Position numbers and translations under genes: made by a program
In this document: in pieces, positions 13,369-26,127 of the stretch
How the letters are laid out: every line of letters begins with the position of its first letter
Numbering within the stretch: the first letter of the stretch is position 1
Notes under the pieces: generated by a model
Database searches by the model: none
The model's input: only the letters and a program-made list of their open reading frames with translations
What the model was told of the DNA's origin: nothing
Source of the DNA: Monoraphidium neglectum
Taxonomy: Eukaryota > Chlorophyta > Chlorophyceae > Sphaeropleales > Selenastraceae
Direction of reading: 5' to 3'
NCBI RefSeq assembly: GCF_000611645.1
Contig: NW_014013611.1
Location: 6,539-65,947, forward strand
Length of the DNA: 59,409 bases

Positions 13369-14080
13369 ATGTCGCAAGCAGATGTCATTAGGACCATCAA
13401 GATCAAGACAAACACTTTGAAGCGCTTGCAGAAGGAGTTCAGCTACTACTTGGCCGAAAAGGATAAAGAGCAGTCGCGGTTGGATCGTCTCCGGACGGAG
13501 GGGGCTGATGCACACGATCTGAAGCAGGCGGTGCGTCCTTGCGACGCGCAGCAGCCCGACAGCCGTGCGCTTGGTCCGCAGACCCAGAGCACCGCCGTTT
13601 TGCAACTGAAACCCAGCTGCGTTTTAGCAGCATTTCCATCTACCTTGTGCTCAGCATCTATCACAATTGTTCACAGGAAAATGTTCTAGCTGAGTCCGCG
13701 ATGATGATCCCAGAGACGCGGCAGCGGCTTGAGGCGGCGCTGTCGGACCTGGAGGGCTTCGTGGTGAGGGGTGCCCCCGGGGCGGCTGGGAGCCTGGGCA
13801 TGAGGAACAAAGAGTCGCTGCAGTCCGTGACCAAGGGCGCCAATACTCGGAAAGAGGGTGCGACCGTATGGGTCGTGCTCGTACCCTTCCTGCACAATTG
13901 GCCCCGGAGTGACGCACCGGCTGCTCGTCTCTGCCTGGGATCCTCACCCTGCCCGCTCTTTCGACTCCTGCACCACATTTCTTTTGGTCCCAGTCCGAGA
14001 ATGATCAAGACGCAGCGGGCAGCGAGGAGCTGGAGGCGGCACGGGCCGCGCTTGCTGATGCACAGGGCATCTTCAGCTAG
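13369..14080 (+). CDS. TBCA: Tubulin-binding cofactor A (111 aa, three exons)
   Basis: Small three-helix chaperone that captures beta-tubulin during folding of tubulin heterodimers. Exons: 13369-13530, 13677-13763, 13994-14080, all phase 0. The N-terminus IKIKTNTLKRLQKEFSYY matches the family's IKIKTGVVKRLxKE pattern. The middle exon has the hallmark ESAMMIPETRQRLEAA, and the last codes the third helix (EELEAARAALADAQ). Length agrees with the roughly 108-aa animal protein. The start is the only ATG preceding the conserved helix. Confidence 0.95.
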
Positions 14081-14953
14081 CACAGGGTGTAATTGGCTCA
14101 CACAGCCACACATCACAGCATGGTCCCTTTCCTTTTCTGGCTACACTGCTACTTAGCTGGCTGCCTGGGTAGTACGGCCAGCTGTCAATGTTCATGGCTC
14201 CAGCGAGGGCTGGTTACATGAAAGACACACAGGTTGGCGACGGGGCGTGGCCGTCGGCATTGTGCCTAGCCGCAGCGTCAGCAGTAAATGCTGTGGATGA
14301 GCTGCGTACACCCGTCCATGTCAGACACATCGCTCAAATTCAGCCGGAGAGGGATTTCCAGCTGTTGTGCCATTGCACCTGCAGCGCCCCACCTCATAAA
14401 ACAACGCAAGAAACGAGATCACACCGCGTGAGCAGCATGTGCTGGCAGGGCACGTGCCGAGGGACGATTTGAGTTTGTACAAAGCGAGAGCGGGCACTTC
14501 CCGGCGCGCCGCGCCTAGGTGCAGCATTCGCAAGTGAGGAGCAGCAAGGTTTAAAAGGCGACCCCGGTCCATGAGCGGTGGTGTGCACCCGCCGCCGACT
14601 ACACAGGGTTTTTCACGCCACAACACAGAGATCCCCTAAGCTTCCCCAGTATCCCCTGTGCACCCCAGACGTCATCATCAAGGAGGGCAGCTCCTTGGGC
14701 AGGCCCAGAGGGGCGCAAGGGAGACGCCGTGTGGCCAAGGGCGCTGGCGATACAGTGCGCACATGCAGTGTACGCGAGACGCACGACTTTGGGCTGAGGG
14801 TACAACAGACGCCCACAAGAGGGGCAGCACACCTGGGCCGGGCGCATATGCACCGCAAACCCAACACAAACATCAGCCATGGCTCCAGCTCAGTAAGCAG
14901 CTGGGCTCCCTGCCTGATAAAATAGCTCGCAAGTGTGGAGTGACTGACCGAGC
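14081..14953. other. Convergent intergenic region TBCA / KEA
   Basis: Presumed 3' untranslated regions of the TBCA gene (+) and the KEA gene (-). No further coding region recognised. Confidence 0.4.
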
Positions 14954-17900
14954 TCACTGGCTGCCGGCAACCCCGCTGCCGCTGCCATTGCTGCTGCTGC
15001 CGTCATCGCCACCTCGGACGGCTGCCCTGGCGCCCACGGGGGCCGCCGCAACTGTGACGACGTCGCCGTCAAGTCGCTCATCCCTGCTGATGCTGGTACT
15101 ACTGCTGCTGCTGCTGCTGCTGCTGCCGCCGCCGCTGCCGTTGCTGCCGTTGCTGCCGAAACTGCCATTTGCCACCAGGCCGTTGGGGCTGGCATCCGCA
15201 ACAGAGACTGACACCAGGTCAGCAGCAGTGTCCCTGGGCATGCGCGTGCCATTGCCATTGGCGCCGTAGGCCGCAACGATCTCCGCCGCCGCGGCGGCAG
15301 CCGCCTCCGCCTCCACGCCCATGTCACTGCCAATGTCCAGCAAAAACTCCTGGAAGCTCTCGCGCAGGGCCGTCTCGCGCTCCTCCACGCTCGCGTTGTC
15401 CGCGAGCCCGGCGTCGCCGTCTACAGCGCTCCTCCCTGTCAACCCCGGCCCCGCGGAGCTCTGGGGCCCCTCGGAGCGCGTGCTGCCACTACCAGCGCCG
15501 CCGCTCTCCTCAGCCGCGGCGATGCTGCGGGCCACCGCGGGGTCCAGCACGAACAGCTCGATCTGCTCCTTAGTCGGCATGGGGTCCCCGGCCCCCCCGC
15601 CGCTGGCCAGCGCATCCAAGGCCGGCAGGGCGGGCCTGGCAGTGGCGTCCGCGGCCTTGGCGGTGCGCAAGCGCTCCCGCAGCGCCTCGGTGCGGATCTC
15701 CAGGGACTTTTGGATGCCACGCCTGTGCGTGGCGGTTGAGAGGGGGGAGTGATGGCACCCATGACGACCTGCAGCCCCATTGTGAGGCAATCAAGGCGGC
15801 TCACCGTACAGCCACATGGCTCTCAGCACTCTGTATTCCCAGCTTCCAAACATTGCAACACCCGCCCACAGGTGCCCCCCTCGTGCCCCAAGGTTCTCCC
15901 TCACACGCCCCCCCCCCAGCTCAACACGAGCTGCGCCCTGCTGCACGCACCTGAGGGTGTCGGCATCCCCGATTTCCGAGCCCACCACGTCAGCCAGCAG
16001 CCGCGTGCCCAGGTTGAGGCCGGCCTCGCTGCTCGTGATGATCACGCGGTGCGCGCCCGCGCCCTTGAGCGCCGCCGCCTCCCTGAAGTTCTTGGCGCAC
16101 GCATAGATGCGCACCCCGGGGAAGGCGGCCCCCACCAGCTCCACAGCCGCCTTGTTGCGGTGCACCTCGCTGTAGCACACCGCCACCGCCTTGGGCCGGT
16201 GCACGCCCGCCGCGTGCAGCACGCTGGTGCGGCTGCCGTCCCCGTAGACCACTGCGAAACCCGCCTTGCGCGAAGCCTGGACGCGCGCCGGGTTGAGGTC
16301 GAAGGCGATGTAGGCCAGCTTGTTGGCGCCAGAGGGTGCGGCCAGGGGGGACTGGATCATGTTGGCCAGCATCTGGCCCTGGGGGCCAAAGCCCAGGATC
16401 ACAACGGGGTCGTCCACGGCCTGGCGCATGCAAGGGAAGGGGGGGGGGGGCAGAGATCAGGAGGGCAGTGTGGGAGGTCGGCGCAGGGTTGTGCGTGCAG
16501 CAGGTGGCGCTGCCTCAGCCACCTGGGGCTCACATGAGGAGCGCGCGTTGTGGCGCCATAGGCAGCGGCTCTGTTTGCAAGACGCGTGTCGCCCTACACC
16601 CCAGCCACCAGGTGACCCACCAGCTCGCCGTCCGCAGGGGAGGCTGAGGTGCTGGCCGGCAGCGCAGCTGCTGCGGCGCCGCCGAGGCCGCCGCCCTCCG
16701 GCCAGCGCGCGTCGGTCTCCTTGGCGATCCACTTGCCGACCTCCGCCAGTGCGGGCGTGAGCGCCATGGACATGACCACCACGATGATGAGGATCTGGTT
16801 GAGGCTGGCCGGCAGCACCTCCAGCCCGCTGGCCAGGGACAGCAGCACAAACGCAAACTCGCCGCCCTGAGCCAGCATGAAGCCCGTGCGGATGCTCTCC
16901 CCCCTGCGCGTGGCAGCGGCGGTGATGTTGGCGGCATTGTGTTCATGGGCAGTGGTGGAGGCCAAAGCATGCTGGGCCCGCTGTCATTGCAAACACACAG
17001 AGGGGTCTGTTCAAAACTTGGAAGTACACCCTCAACCCCGACACCCCCCCTTTCAGCTGGTGCACAAGCACGCGCCGCTGCGTGTGCCGTGTGTGTGCGC
17101 ACCTGCTCAGTCCAAAGAGCGGCCCCAGGGCGATGTTGACTCCCGCCTTGATGGTGACCAGGCCTGTCAGCATGCAGAGGCACACGTCCCAGTTGCGGGC
17201 CAGGACGTCCATGTCGATGGAGGAGCCCACGCACACGAAGAAGAGGCCCAGCAGCAGGCCCCTGAAGGGCCGGATGTCCGCCTCGACCTTGAGGGGGGCA
17301 GGCCGGGGGAAAGGGGGGAGGGAGAGTGGGAAAGGGTCGTGCAGGCCGAGGGTGCAAGCACATCGCGGTAATGCCTGTAGTGAGGCCACAGTCAACGACA
17401 ACCTCCAATAATGCCTCATTCTGCAAACCGCCCTTGCGTGGTGTGAGACAGCAAGCGGCACCCATCTTGCTTCCCTCACCTGCGTCCTGAAGCTGGTCTC
17501 ACTTAGCAGCACCCCCGCAATGAAGGCGCCCAGGGTGTCGCTCATGCCCAGTTGGGAGGTGATCAGGGAGGCCCCCACCACAGTCAGCAGGCACAGTGCG
17601 ACGAATGTCTCGCTGCTGCGCGACTCGGCCACCAGCTGCGGCAGGGCGTACGCGGGAGCAGGGCGGGGGACTGGAGGACAGCTGCGCAGCTATGATGAGG
17701 GACGCTAGCAAGTGCGCACTGTTGTGGTCGAGCGCCCAGCCCTCTCTCCACGGCCGCATCCAGGGTGTAGTGAACCTGGGCTCGCCCGCAACACCCTCCC
17801 AATCCTGGGCCCACCAACGCACCTCGAACATGCGGCGCAGCACCACGCGCCCCGCCAACAGCAGCATAGCCAGCCCTGCTGCGCTGTTGAAGGCTGTCGG

Positions 17901-19829
17901 GCCAAGCATTCCCAGCAGGGTGTCTGATGTGGCGTTCTCCATGCCGCCACTGCTCTCAATGAGGGGCAGCAGCACCAGGAAGGGCACGATGGCAATGTCC
18001 TGGCGGTCAGGGGCGTTGCGGGGGGAGGGGGGGCGCGGCGTTCACTTGTGCTGGAACTAGCATGGCCTCACCCACAGCATGGTGGACCCCTTTGTGGAGC
18101 AAGCTAGGCAAGAAACCCGGCCAACAAAAGCATGTTAAATACCCCTGAGGCACTCTGCGATCCCTCCACACGCACCTGGAACAGCAGAATGCCCAGCGTG
18201 GCAGACCCGAAGCGCGTCGGCGTCTCCCCGCGCTCGGACAGCAGCTGCAGCACAAACGCGCTGCTGCTCATGGACAGCGCCGCTGCGATGACCACCGCCT
18301 CGTCCAGGGTGCGCACTGACACCAGCGACGCCGGCGCGCCGCAGGTCAGCTCCAGGAGCTTGGTGCCCAGGCTGGAGCCGCCCGCTGGCAGCTCAAAGGA
18401 CATGAAGATCAGGCTGGTGATCAGGACCTGTGGACAGGGTGCACGCATGGCGGAGTATTGTGGCCGCGGAGGCAGGCTATGCCGTTGTTGCAAGGAGCTG
18501 GGACCGGAGGCCACCCAGGCGAGGGTGGGCCGTGGCGGGGTGTGTGTGACAGGCCGCCAAGCAGCCTATGAGCAGCCTACACAGACGCTGGCTGTGAGCC
18601 CTGGGCAGCCTCTAGAAGCCTGCAAATTGTGGATGTTCCCCAGGTGAAGCAAATTGGCACCATACGTTCGTGCCAATCACACAACAACTTGTTGTTGACC
18701 GGTCGCGTGTGGCGACATGCCACACACATACTTGGCACACTGTGACCCACCTGCAGGCTGCCCATGCCGAACGCGTACTTTGCCAGCGACTTGAGGCGGT
18801 CCAGTGACAGCTCCAGCCCCATTTCAAACAGCAGGAACAGGACCCCAAGCTCACTCAGCTTTTCCACATCCTCGCGGTTGTTGAGGAGTCTGGAGAAGGG
18901 GGGTGGGGGTGGGCAGATGGTGGCCATGGCAGAGTGAGGTGGGCCTGACACTGGGGCAGGCCTGCCGTGAAGATTGGTGACAGGGAGCATCCACAACCTC
19001 AAAGTCACCCTCACAACCTCAAAGATTGGTGACAGGGAGGCCTCCCGTTTACGAGCCACCCTGAAATCCTCACCCAAGTTGCTGCAGGATGAGGCCGATG
19101 CCCAGGAAGCCCATCACTGGGGAAACCTGGTGAGGGGGATGTCAGAGCAGGTGGGTGAGGTTGAATTAGTGCACTACAGGTGAGATGATGTGGAGTGCAG
19201 GGCAACCCATGTGTGGACAGGTAGCAGCGGCCAGTGTGCGATCGCCTTGGCCGCGCGTACGGATCTCAACACGAGTAAGACAGCCGGTGCCCGCCTGACT
19301 TCCGACCGACCCGTCGTGTGCCGCACCTTGAGGAACCTGCAGATCGGCACCACTGCCACCGTGCTGGCTAGGAATGTCAGCACATCAGATCTGCATGGGA
19401 CACAGGCAAGATGAGCAGTTGAGTGCATCTGCAGCTAGCCTGGCCTGATGGGGCCCAATGAGCGCGCCCCTCGCGGATGCATGTGCTCTGCAGGGTAGTG
19501 TGTGGAGGTGACAGCGACATGCGTGGCACTCACCCGAGGGTGGTGAGACCACTGACTGCAACCGCAGATGATACCGGCTGCACAGTCCGCAGAGCCTTGC
19601 CGCTGCGCCACCTGAACGGGCTGCAACTGGGCGACGTCTGGGGCACCCGCGCGCCGCCCTGCCGAGTGCTGCTGCTGGCTGCGCCAAAGCCCGCCACTGC
19701 GCGCCCCACTTTTGGCCGTGCTGCCGTGGCTCGAATATCATGCGGGCCATAGAATGCGCCACTAGGCTGCAGCCTGGTGGCCGTTCGTGCACGCGAGCCA
19801 AACACACACTGTCTACCACGCTGATGCAT
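14954..19829 (-). CDS. KEA3: KEA3-like chloroplast K+/H+ antiporter (947 aa, 11 exons)
   Basis: CPA2 cation/proton antiporter with a C-terminal nucleotide-binding regulatory domain; plant KEA3 sits in the thylakoid membrane and adjusts proton motive force in fluctuating light. Exons: 19829-19534, 19390-19327, 19126-19074, 18889-18751, 18427-18176, 17999-17823, 17635-17480, 17287-17103, 16903-16621, 16420-15951, 15722-14954; total 2,844 nt in frame. Residues 1-98 are Arg/Ser/Ala-rich, as in a transit peptide. The antiporter core (about 99-535) includes DVLTFLASTVAVVPI, FLLFEMGLELSLDRL, LLFQDIAIVPFLVLLP, MSDTLGAFIAGVLL, ADIRPFRGLLLGLFF and AQGGEFAF. The TrkA-N/RCK domain (about 536-692) includes VVILGFGPQGQ and VVYGDGS. 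A 255-residue tail rich in Ala, Ser and Gly follows, with an acidic helix (EERETALRESFQEFLLD). Divergent from the URGT gene. Confidence 0.93.
15101..15130 (-). repeat. AGC-type serine repeat at the KEA C-terminus
   Basis: CTG run on the plus strand; read on the sense strand of KEA it gives consecutive AGC Ser codons in the disordered tail. Confidence 0.9.
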
Positions 19830-21160
19830 CGCGGGAACCGACGCTTCCCTGTGTAGCTGACTTTCTAACGTATAAACATGAGATTAGCACGATTATCTGA
19901 CGCTTTGCACGGTCTGTGCAAGTCGGACGATCACGGAGACCTCCACTGTGGGGGGCAAATGCTGCGATATCGGGTTCCAGAAGCGGCGAGACGAAGCTTG
20001 GATGGTCCTTGAGCAACTTCCTGTACATGTTCTGGTGATTTGGCTCGCTGTGTGAGAGCACATGCCAGATCGCTGGGCCGCAGGCACTGACACACCCACA
20101 CCAACGGCGCCGACGAACCGGCCTCGTCTCCATGTACCGTGTGTTCTCAGCACACATCTGCACGTTTGTTTTGCCGCAGCACACATCAACAGCTTTGCAA
20201 TATGCTGGCATCACATGGCTGAGGGTTTGTCGGCGTGTGAAAATCCAAGTTGGGGGTTGGTGGTTTGCAACCCAGGGCCAGGGTTTAAAATTGGCAAGTT
20301 GGTGCGCCACCGCAATCGTCCAGCATTGCAGTGATATCAAATTGAATGTAGTATTACGGCCATGAGAGCGTCACATGTTGACCTGTGAAGCGCCACAGCG
20401 ACTGGCAAGGTTTCTACCTCAAGCAGCGCCGACCTGAGCCCTGCCAAATACCGATATGATTTTTTTTGTCGTCATGCTGTTGTTATGAATGTGGTCAAGT
20501 CGCGCTGCTCGAGGTAATGGGTCGCTTGTGTGACGTCGTCAGATCACTGTTTGCATGTGTAATTATCAAAGGAGAGTACACAGCACAGCGTGAGGTTGGT
20601 GTCTCTCTATAAGCCCCATGAGGCCAAGTCATATGTTGTGTATGCCTTGGCAGTCGTTGGTGCTGTGCAACACATGGCAACAAAGATCGAGGGGCGGGCC
20701 TGCCAGTAATTGTCGCAAGGGCTCGGCAGGGAACAACACATAAGTTCAAGTGTGCTGCGTGGCCGGCGCCGCAACGTGCGGGGCAAGGGCACAGCGTCGG
20801 TTCTCCCCCTTGCGAGCAATTAGCCCACAAGGATAAAACACGAGCAGCAAGGCTTGACCACAAAAATATCGTTCATGTGTGTTCAAACGCGCGCCACGCG
20901 GGCGGCTACACTGTTAGCATACCGTACTTGTCCCGCGGGCTGCTCGACAGCCTTCATACTATCACATATAATTGGATGGAACGTATCCTTGTACTCCGAG
21001 CTATACGCACCTTGATACGCCTTGTTATGTGGTCGGGCAGGCAGTCGTCAGAAAGTGCGTTGATTTGGATATGTCACACCAAGAAGGTGGGTCGGAGCAG
21101 ATAAGAACACAATAAATTTCCAGAATACCGGCCTGTCATAGGCCTGGACTTCCCGTGGCG
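19830..21160. promoter_or_regulatory. Divergent intergenic region KEA / URGT
   Basis: The longest gene-free stretch (1.3 kb), noticeably more AT-rich than the flanks. One TACCGTA copy lies at 20920-20926, about 235 bp before the URGT ATG. No RNA gene or ORF with recognisable content was found. Confidence 0.4.
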
Positions 21161-23323
21161 ATGATCGCCGCGGACAACACAAGCTGTGCGAAGCCGGTGC
21201 TGTATGCGCTGCTGAACATCGCATCTGCATCGGTAAGAGGATTACGGACTATCGATACGCTGCAGTAGCGATATGGTGCAGTGTCGCCGCTGCTGCCGCT
21301 CTGGCGCGGCGCTGCTTGTTCAACGGCCGACTACGACCGCTGTCACGCCCAGCTGCCCGGCTTGCTTCTTATGAAAGCTCGCATCCCTTCGCATGCACAC
21401 GCAGGGTATTGTGCTTGCCAACAAGGCGGTCTTTCAGGTGCGCATGGCGCTCCTTGGTCTTGGATGTTGGGTTGACTGTTGAAATCGGGAGTGGTGTATG
21501 TACCCTCGCATGCTGGCGTTGCGGCAGCAAAGGCTGGAATTGGATCATGCGCGTGTATGCATCACAATTCTGGGGACGAATGTCTCAGTTCCTCCGCGTC
21601 TCACTTGTCGCGTGGATCCTTCATGCAGACCTACCAGTTCAAGTTCACCTGTGCACTGACATGGGTGCACACAGCGTTGACGCTGCTAGGCATGCAGCTC
21701 TTCTTGGCAATGGGCATGTTCAAACGAAAGCAACTACCGACAATGAAGGTGGCTCCCATAGCAGCGGCATTTGTGGCCTACATAGTTTTGGGAAACCTCA
21801 GCCTCAACGTGAACCCTGTCAGCTTTTACCAGGTGCGGTGTGCAGCGACAGCCTGCAAAGCAATGGGCGCGCAAACTCGTGGGAAGCGGCAAATTGGGGG
21901 CGGTGCCGCCACGTCATGGAGGGTGGCGCTTTGGGGAACTGTCGGCCCTTTACACTTGCGTGGCCGCCGCTGAGCCGCCGCTTCGTGAACATCGCGCGTG
22001 GTCACCCACGCTTTCAAACTACGACTTGCCACAGGTGATGAAGATTGCCGTAGCGCCCACGGTCATGGCCCTGGAGCTGGCTGTGTACGGAAAGCTGCCA
22101 ACCCCCAGAGTGGTGCTGGCGGTCATGCTGGTGTGCTTGGGCGTAGCGGCGGCCACCATCACTGACACGGAGATGGCTAGCAACCTGAAGGGCCTGGCGA
22201 TCGGCGCCAGCGCCACCCTGGTCACTGCAATGTACCAGGTATGAGGGCTGGTGGGGGCAGAGAAAACACTTGAGTCGCGTGTTGGGGCAAGCAAGTGGGG
22301 ACAAAGCGCAGCAAAACACAGGTGAGCGGTCGCTGCCTAGATCATGAGGAGTGGCGTGTCTGTTGCAGCGTGGCACCTTGCCAACTGTACCCTGATCTTG
22401 TGCCTCTCAACCCCCTCCAGATCTGGGCGGGCACCAAGCAGCGCGAACTCAAGGCTAGTAGCATGCAGCTGCTCCACCAGTACACCCCACAGGCCACCTT
22501 GCTGCTGGGCATGCTCATCCCGCTCATGGAGCCGGTTGGCCTGGCCCGCGCCCACACGACTGCGGCTGCAGCAGCGGGCTCGTTTGGCGACGGCACACTG
22601 CTGGGCTACCACTATACCCCTGCGGCGGTAGCTGCAATTTTGCTGAGCGCCGTGCTGGGGCTGCTGGTGTCTCTGTCGACGTTCCTGGTCATCGGCGCTA
22701 CCAGTAGCCTCACCTACAATGTTGTGGTGCGACTTGTGGCAGGGTGCAGCTGCTGTTATTTGCTGTGCCTTGTTGTGCAGCCTGTTGCTGAAACACCGTC
22801 CGCGACCCGGCTGCAGCCCGTGAGACCCCAAGACCCTGCTGCCACACAGGGCCATGTCAAGACGGTGCTCATCCTGACTGGCGGCTGCCTCATGTTTGGT
22901 GATACGATGCCTCCAAAGAAGTTGGCGGGCATCGGGATTGCCATGGTTGGCATTATTTGGTGAGGGGGTAGAACGCGGAAGGCGGCGGGGGGCGAGAAAG
23001 GCCATGTCTTGGTATTGCAGCAAGCACACAGAGATCAGGTGTTTCAGGATGCACCTTGGCCCGCACCCTCTCACTTCATGGGCCCCGGCAACCATCGCAG
23101 GTACTCACTGCTGCAGCTGGGCGCCAGCGGCTCCGTCTCACCGGCAGGGCCGACAATGGGGCCCAACGCCCAGTCGGCAGCCGGCAAGGCCCCAAGTAGC
23201 GACGGCGGCATCCGGAGGCCATTATTGCCCGTGACTGACACCAAGGCTGCAGTTCTAGCTGCTAGCGGGTGCTGTTCCAGCGACAACGCTGTGGTACTCG
23301 ACCAACTAGACAGCGAGCGTTAA
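21161..23323 (+). CDS. URGT/SLC35E3-like nucleotide-sugar transporter (383 aa, seven exons)
   Basis: Drug/metabolite-transporter superfamily carrier with about ten membrane spans, expected in the Golgi and exchanging a nucleotide sugar for a nucleotide monophosphate. Exons: 21161-21232, 21405-21437, 21629-21832, 22035-22238, 22421-22726, 22850-22959, 23101-23323. Family landmarks in order: GIVLANKAVFQ, TYQFKFTCALTWVHT, AFVAYIVLGNLSLNVNPVSF, YQ then VMKIAVAPTVMALE, STFLVIGATSSLTYNVV and GHVKTVLILTGGCLMFG. The layout is that of plant UDP-rhamnose/UDP-galactose transporters and animal SLC35E3. A hydrophilic tail of about 70 residues follows the last span. Substrate cannot be read from the sequence. 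Confidence 0.88.
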
Positions 23324-23865
23324 CCCGATGCTTGGTGGCAGGACGGGCGTTTTCCCCTTTGTCCTGTGAGGATTATGCAGGGCGCATGCTTGCTGCATCA
23401 GAGCACAGCGACATGCCGTGAGCAGCGTTTTACAGGTCGACATTTTCTCCCGCAGGTAGCCCGCAGCAGTGCGGCTCCTTTGCACCTCAAACAACCCAAG
23501 GAAGCTGCCGCTGCAGGCAGCCAAAAAATGAACATGCTTTATTTGTTACACTTCTTGTTTGTTTTGTGCGCAGCGTCCCAATGTTTAACATGCGTACACA
23601 TTGACAGACATGGTGGCGCTGATTCATCCCTGGGCTGTACATTCAAGTGATTGTAGAAGTCAGTGGGGGATGATTATGGTGCCATAGGGTGCTGCCTGGG
23701 TGCAGGCAGGCACTCGAGGGTGTGTTCATGACTTATGACGCAACGCAACTTAAAAACATACAAAAACAGGTCGTGAAGTCACGCAGTCTGCTGAGCCTGC
23801 ACTCTGACACGTGCCGGCTGCAAATCTCCGCACACTTCTGGTCCATAGAGGTCATTTGCGTCGCC
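23324..23865. other. Convergent intergenic region URGT / PLD6
   Basis: Presumed 3' untranslated regions of two genes reading towards each other. Nothing else seen. Confidence 0.4.
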
Positions 23866-25464
23866 TCAGGCGTACCTCTGCCACAGGCGCTCAAACTGCT
23901 GGCTGTATTTCACTGCCACCTCAGGGGCGTCCAGGATCAAAACATTCTCCTGCAGAGAGTGTTTTGTGTGAGTGCATTTGGGGCCTATTAATCGGCACAT
24001 GTCTGCTGGTCGCGGTCGCTGACCAGAAAAATGTGCAGTCGAGGACATGCATCAGCGAGATTAGCGTGTGGGCCCCAAGTCTTTTACAAATGCGCACCAG
24101 CCGCCCTCTCAACACTTGCCGCAAGCGACGCACCTCGTTCTCCAGCACGCCCGCACGCGTCCAGTTGAAGCTGCCATTCAGCAGGAAACGGTTGTCCAGG
24201 ACCTGGCGGGTGTGGGTGGGGGGGAGTGGGGTGGCTCCAAGATCTGAGCATACATTTGGGCAAGGATTTGAGAGTCATGCGAGGAGTGAGCAATGTGTAC
24301 ATGGACATTTGGGTTGCGCGGAAGGGCCGGTGGAAGCAGGCCGCGTCGAGGGCTGCGTGGTAGCACTGCGTGAGCCCAACCACTTCGAGCCATCAAAAGT
24401 AATCCCACCTCCCCAAACCACCCTGCGCTCACCGCAAACTTGTGGTGCATGTGGGCCGCAACCTTGTCAGTGCGCACTGGAACCCCTGCAGCATACAGGC
24501 GCTCGATGTCAGAGCCCCTGGTGGCCATCTGGTCATTGTCGCTGATAATGCGCACACGCACACCTCGTCCTGGAGGAGTGCGGAGGGGATGCAGAGAGTG
24601 AGGTATGTGAGGTGTGTGTGGGGAGAGCTGTCTCTGGGAAATTTGTGAGGGGTTCGGGTGGTCAAGTGGGAGTAACTCTTGTGCAAGGGCAGCCGACGCC
24701 TGCAGGTCGATTGGACCTGGCACGCAGCACCACCCAGCATGCTGCAGTCTCAGCACTGCCTGGAACGCCATGGGACTACATGCAGGTACGGCCAGCTCAC
24801 TGTGAGCTGCCAGCAGGGCGTCCGATAACTCGTCACAGGTGATGCTGGAGCGAAAGGCGACATGGGGGTTGCGCGGGGGGTCCGGTGGCTGCAGGCGGGG
24901 TGCTTTCTAGACCCGGAAGGCTTGCATGGTGCAAAGGCTGTTTCGCTTCCAGTACGCCTCACCTGAAGACGCACACGTCCAGGCTGCGCTTCGCGCTGCC
25001 TATCCACTGCAGCAGGCGCACCAGGCTGGTGGCGTTGTGGGCGTAGCCGCACTGCTGGCGGCGGCACGACTGCCCGTTGCGGCAGGGCCTGTTGGATGGG
25101 AAGGAGCGTGGAGGAAGGGAGTGCATCGGCTATGATGAGATGAAAGAGGCATCAAGGCCAGGCAGATTCAGGGTGTATGGACGTGGCCCGCCGGGTGTCA
25201 GCACAAGGTGGTGTGCCATGCAGCCTCAAGAGAGCGGAAGAAGCCAACTGCAACACTACCTCCGCAGCACACTCACATCGCAGAGTCGGGGAAAAAAAGG
25301 ACTTCGTGCCCCACAGCTGCGACTGCCCCAGCAGGCACGCCACCCGCCGCCACCGTCGCAGCACCGCCGCCGCCACCGCCGCCTGCCTCGAGCTGCTGCT
25401 CCAGCTGCTGTATGCGCTGCCGCATGCCCTCTGAATCCAGCACCACGCTCACGCATTGGCCCAT
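23866..25464 (-). CDS. PLD6: Zucchini/PLD6-like phospholipase D (215 aa, six exons)
   Basis: Single-HKD phospholipase D of the mitochondrial cardiolipin hydrolase / Zucchini class; such proteins dimerise to build one active site, and cleave cardiolipin or single-stranded RNA. Exons: 25464-25277, 25088-24963, 24844-24801, 24569-24433, 24202-24134, 23949-23866. It follows the animal order: EVLFFPDS, a C-x5-C-x4-C-x3-H knuckle (C65, C71, C76, H80), SLDVCVF, ITCDELSDALLAAH, RGVRVRIISDNDQM, the catalytic H161-x-K163-x4-D168, LLNGSFNWT, and a C-terminal ENVLILDAPEVAVKY helix. The N-terminus is MGQCVSVV, fitting N-myristoylation (Gly2, Ser6) with a palmitoylatable Cys4, instead of the membrane span usual in animals. 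A Gly/Ala linker (residues about 27-50) follows. Confidence 0.9.
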
Positions 25465-26127
25465 ATTGCAATTCACTGCTGGTTTGAGAGAGATGATGAG
25501 GTTGTCATGCCAAATCGACAATGCACGCGTGCGCCAAGGCGAGGGAGGATTTCGGATGAGACGAGCTGGCAGGCGCTTTTGAGGCGTCGCCAACGAAGCC
25601 CAAGGTATGGAGTGGAGGACAGGCAAGGTTGTGACTAGTTCACCTCTTGACACTTGTGATACCGTAAGATGGATCGACCTCGTGGTCATGCAATCCTCGA
25701 CTCACCGTGGACGCCAAGTTGAGGATTGTGATGATCTTCTGCTGTAATGATACCAACAACAGAGTGAATATCATGAACTGAAGAGTTACGTGTATTCACG
25801 AGCCTCGCGTCGCTAAGGCTACTTGCAGCACCCGCAGCTTGCGCGTGCCACCACTTCCTAGTAATGTGCTGTACAGGACACCGTGCCGCAGTCTGATATC
25901 CAACCTGCTTTAAAAAAATTGCCGGAAGCGCCGCTGGTGGGTGCCTCGCCGCCACATCGACGGCGTCGATTGGCAGCTGCGGCGCGAGCTCTCCCATCGA
26001 GGCCCGGTCGAGGCCCTGGTCGAGGCCGTCTGCACGGAAATGGGCGGGGAGCGATTAGTAGACTTGAGCTAGCAGGCGCGTGGTCTGTGCATCACACCAG
26101 CGACGACGTGTTGGACGGTCCCTGGTC
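25465..26127. promoter_or_regulatory. Divergent intergenic region PLD6 / PHRF1
   Basis: Between two outward-reading genes. Contains TACCGTA at 25660-25666, about 200 bp upstream of the PLD6 start. No coding content recognised. Confidence 0.4.
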
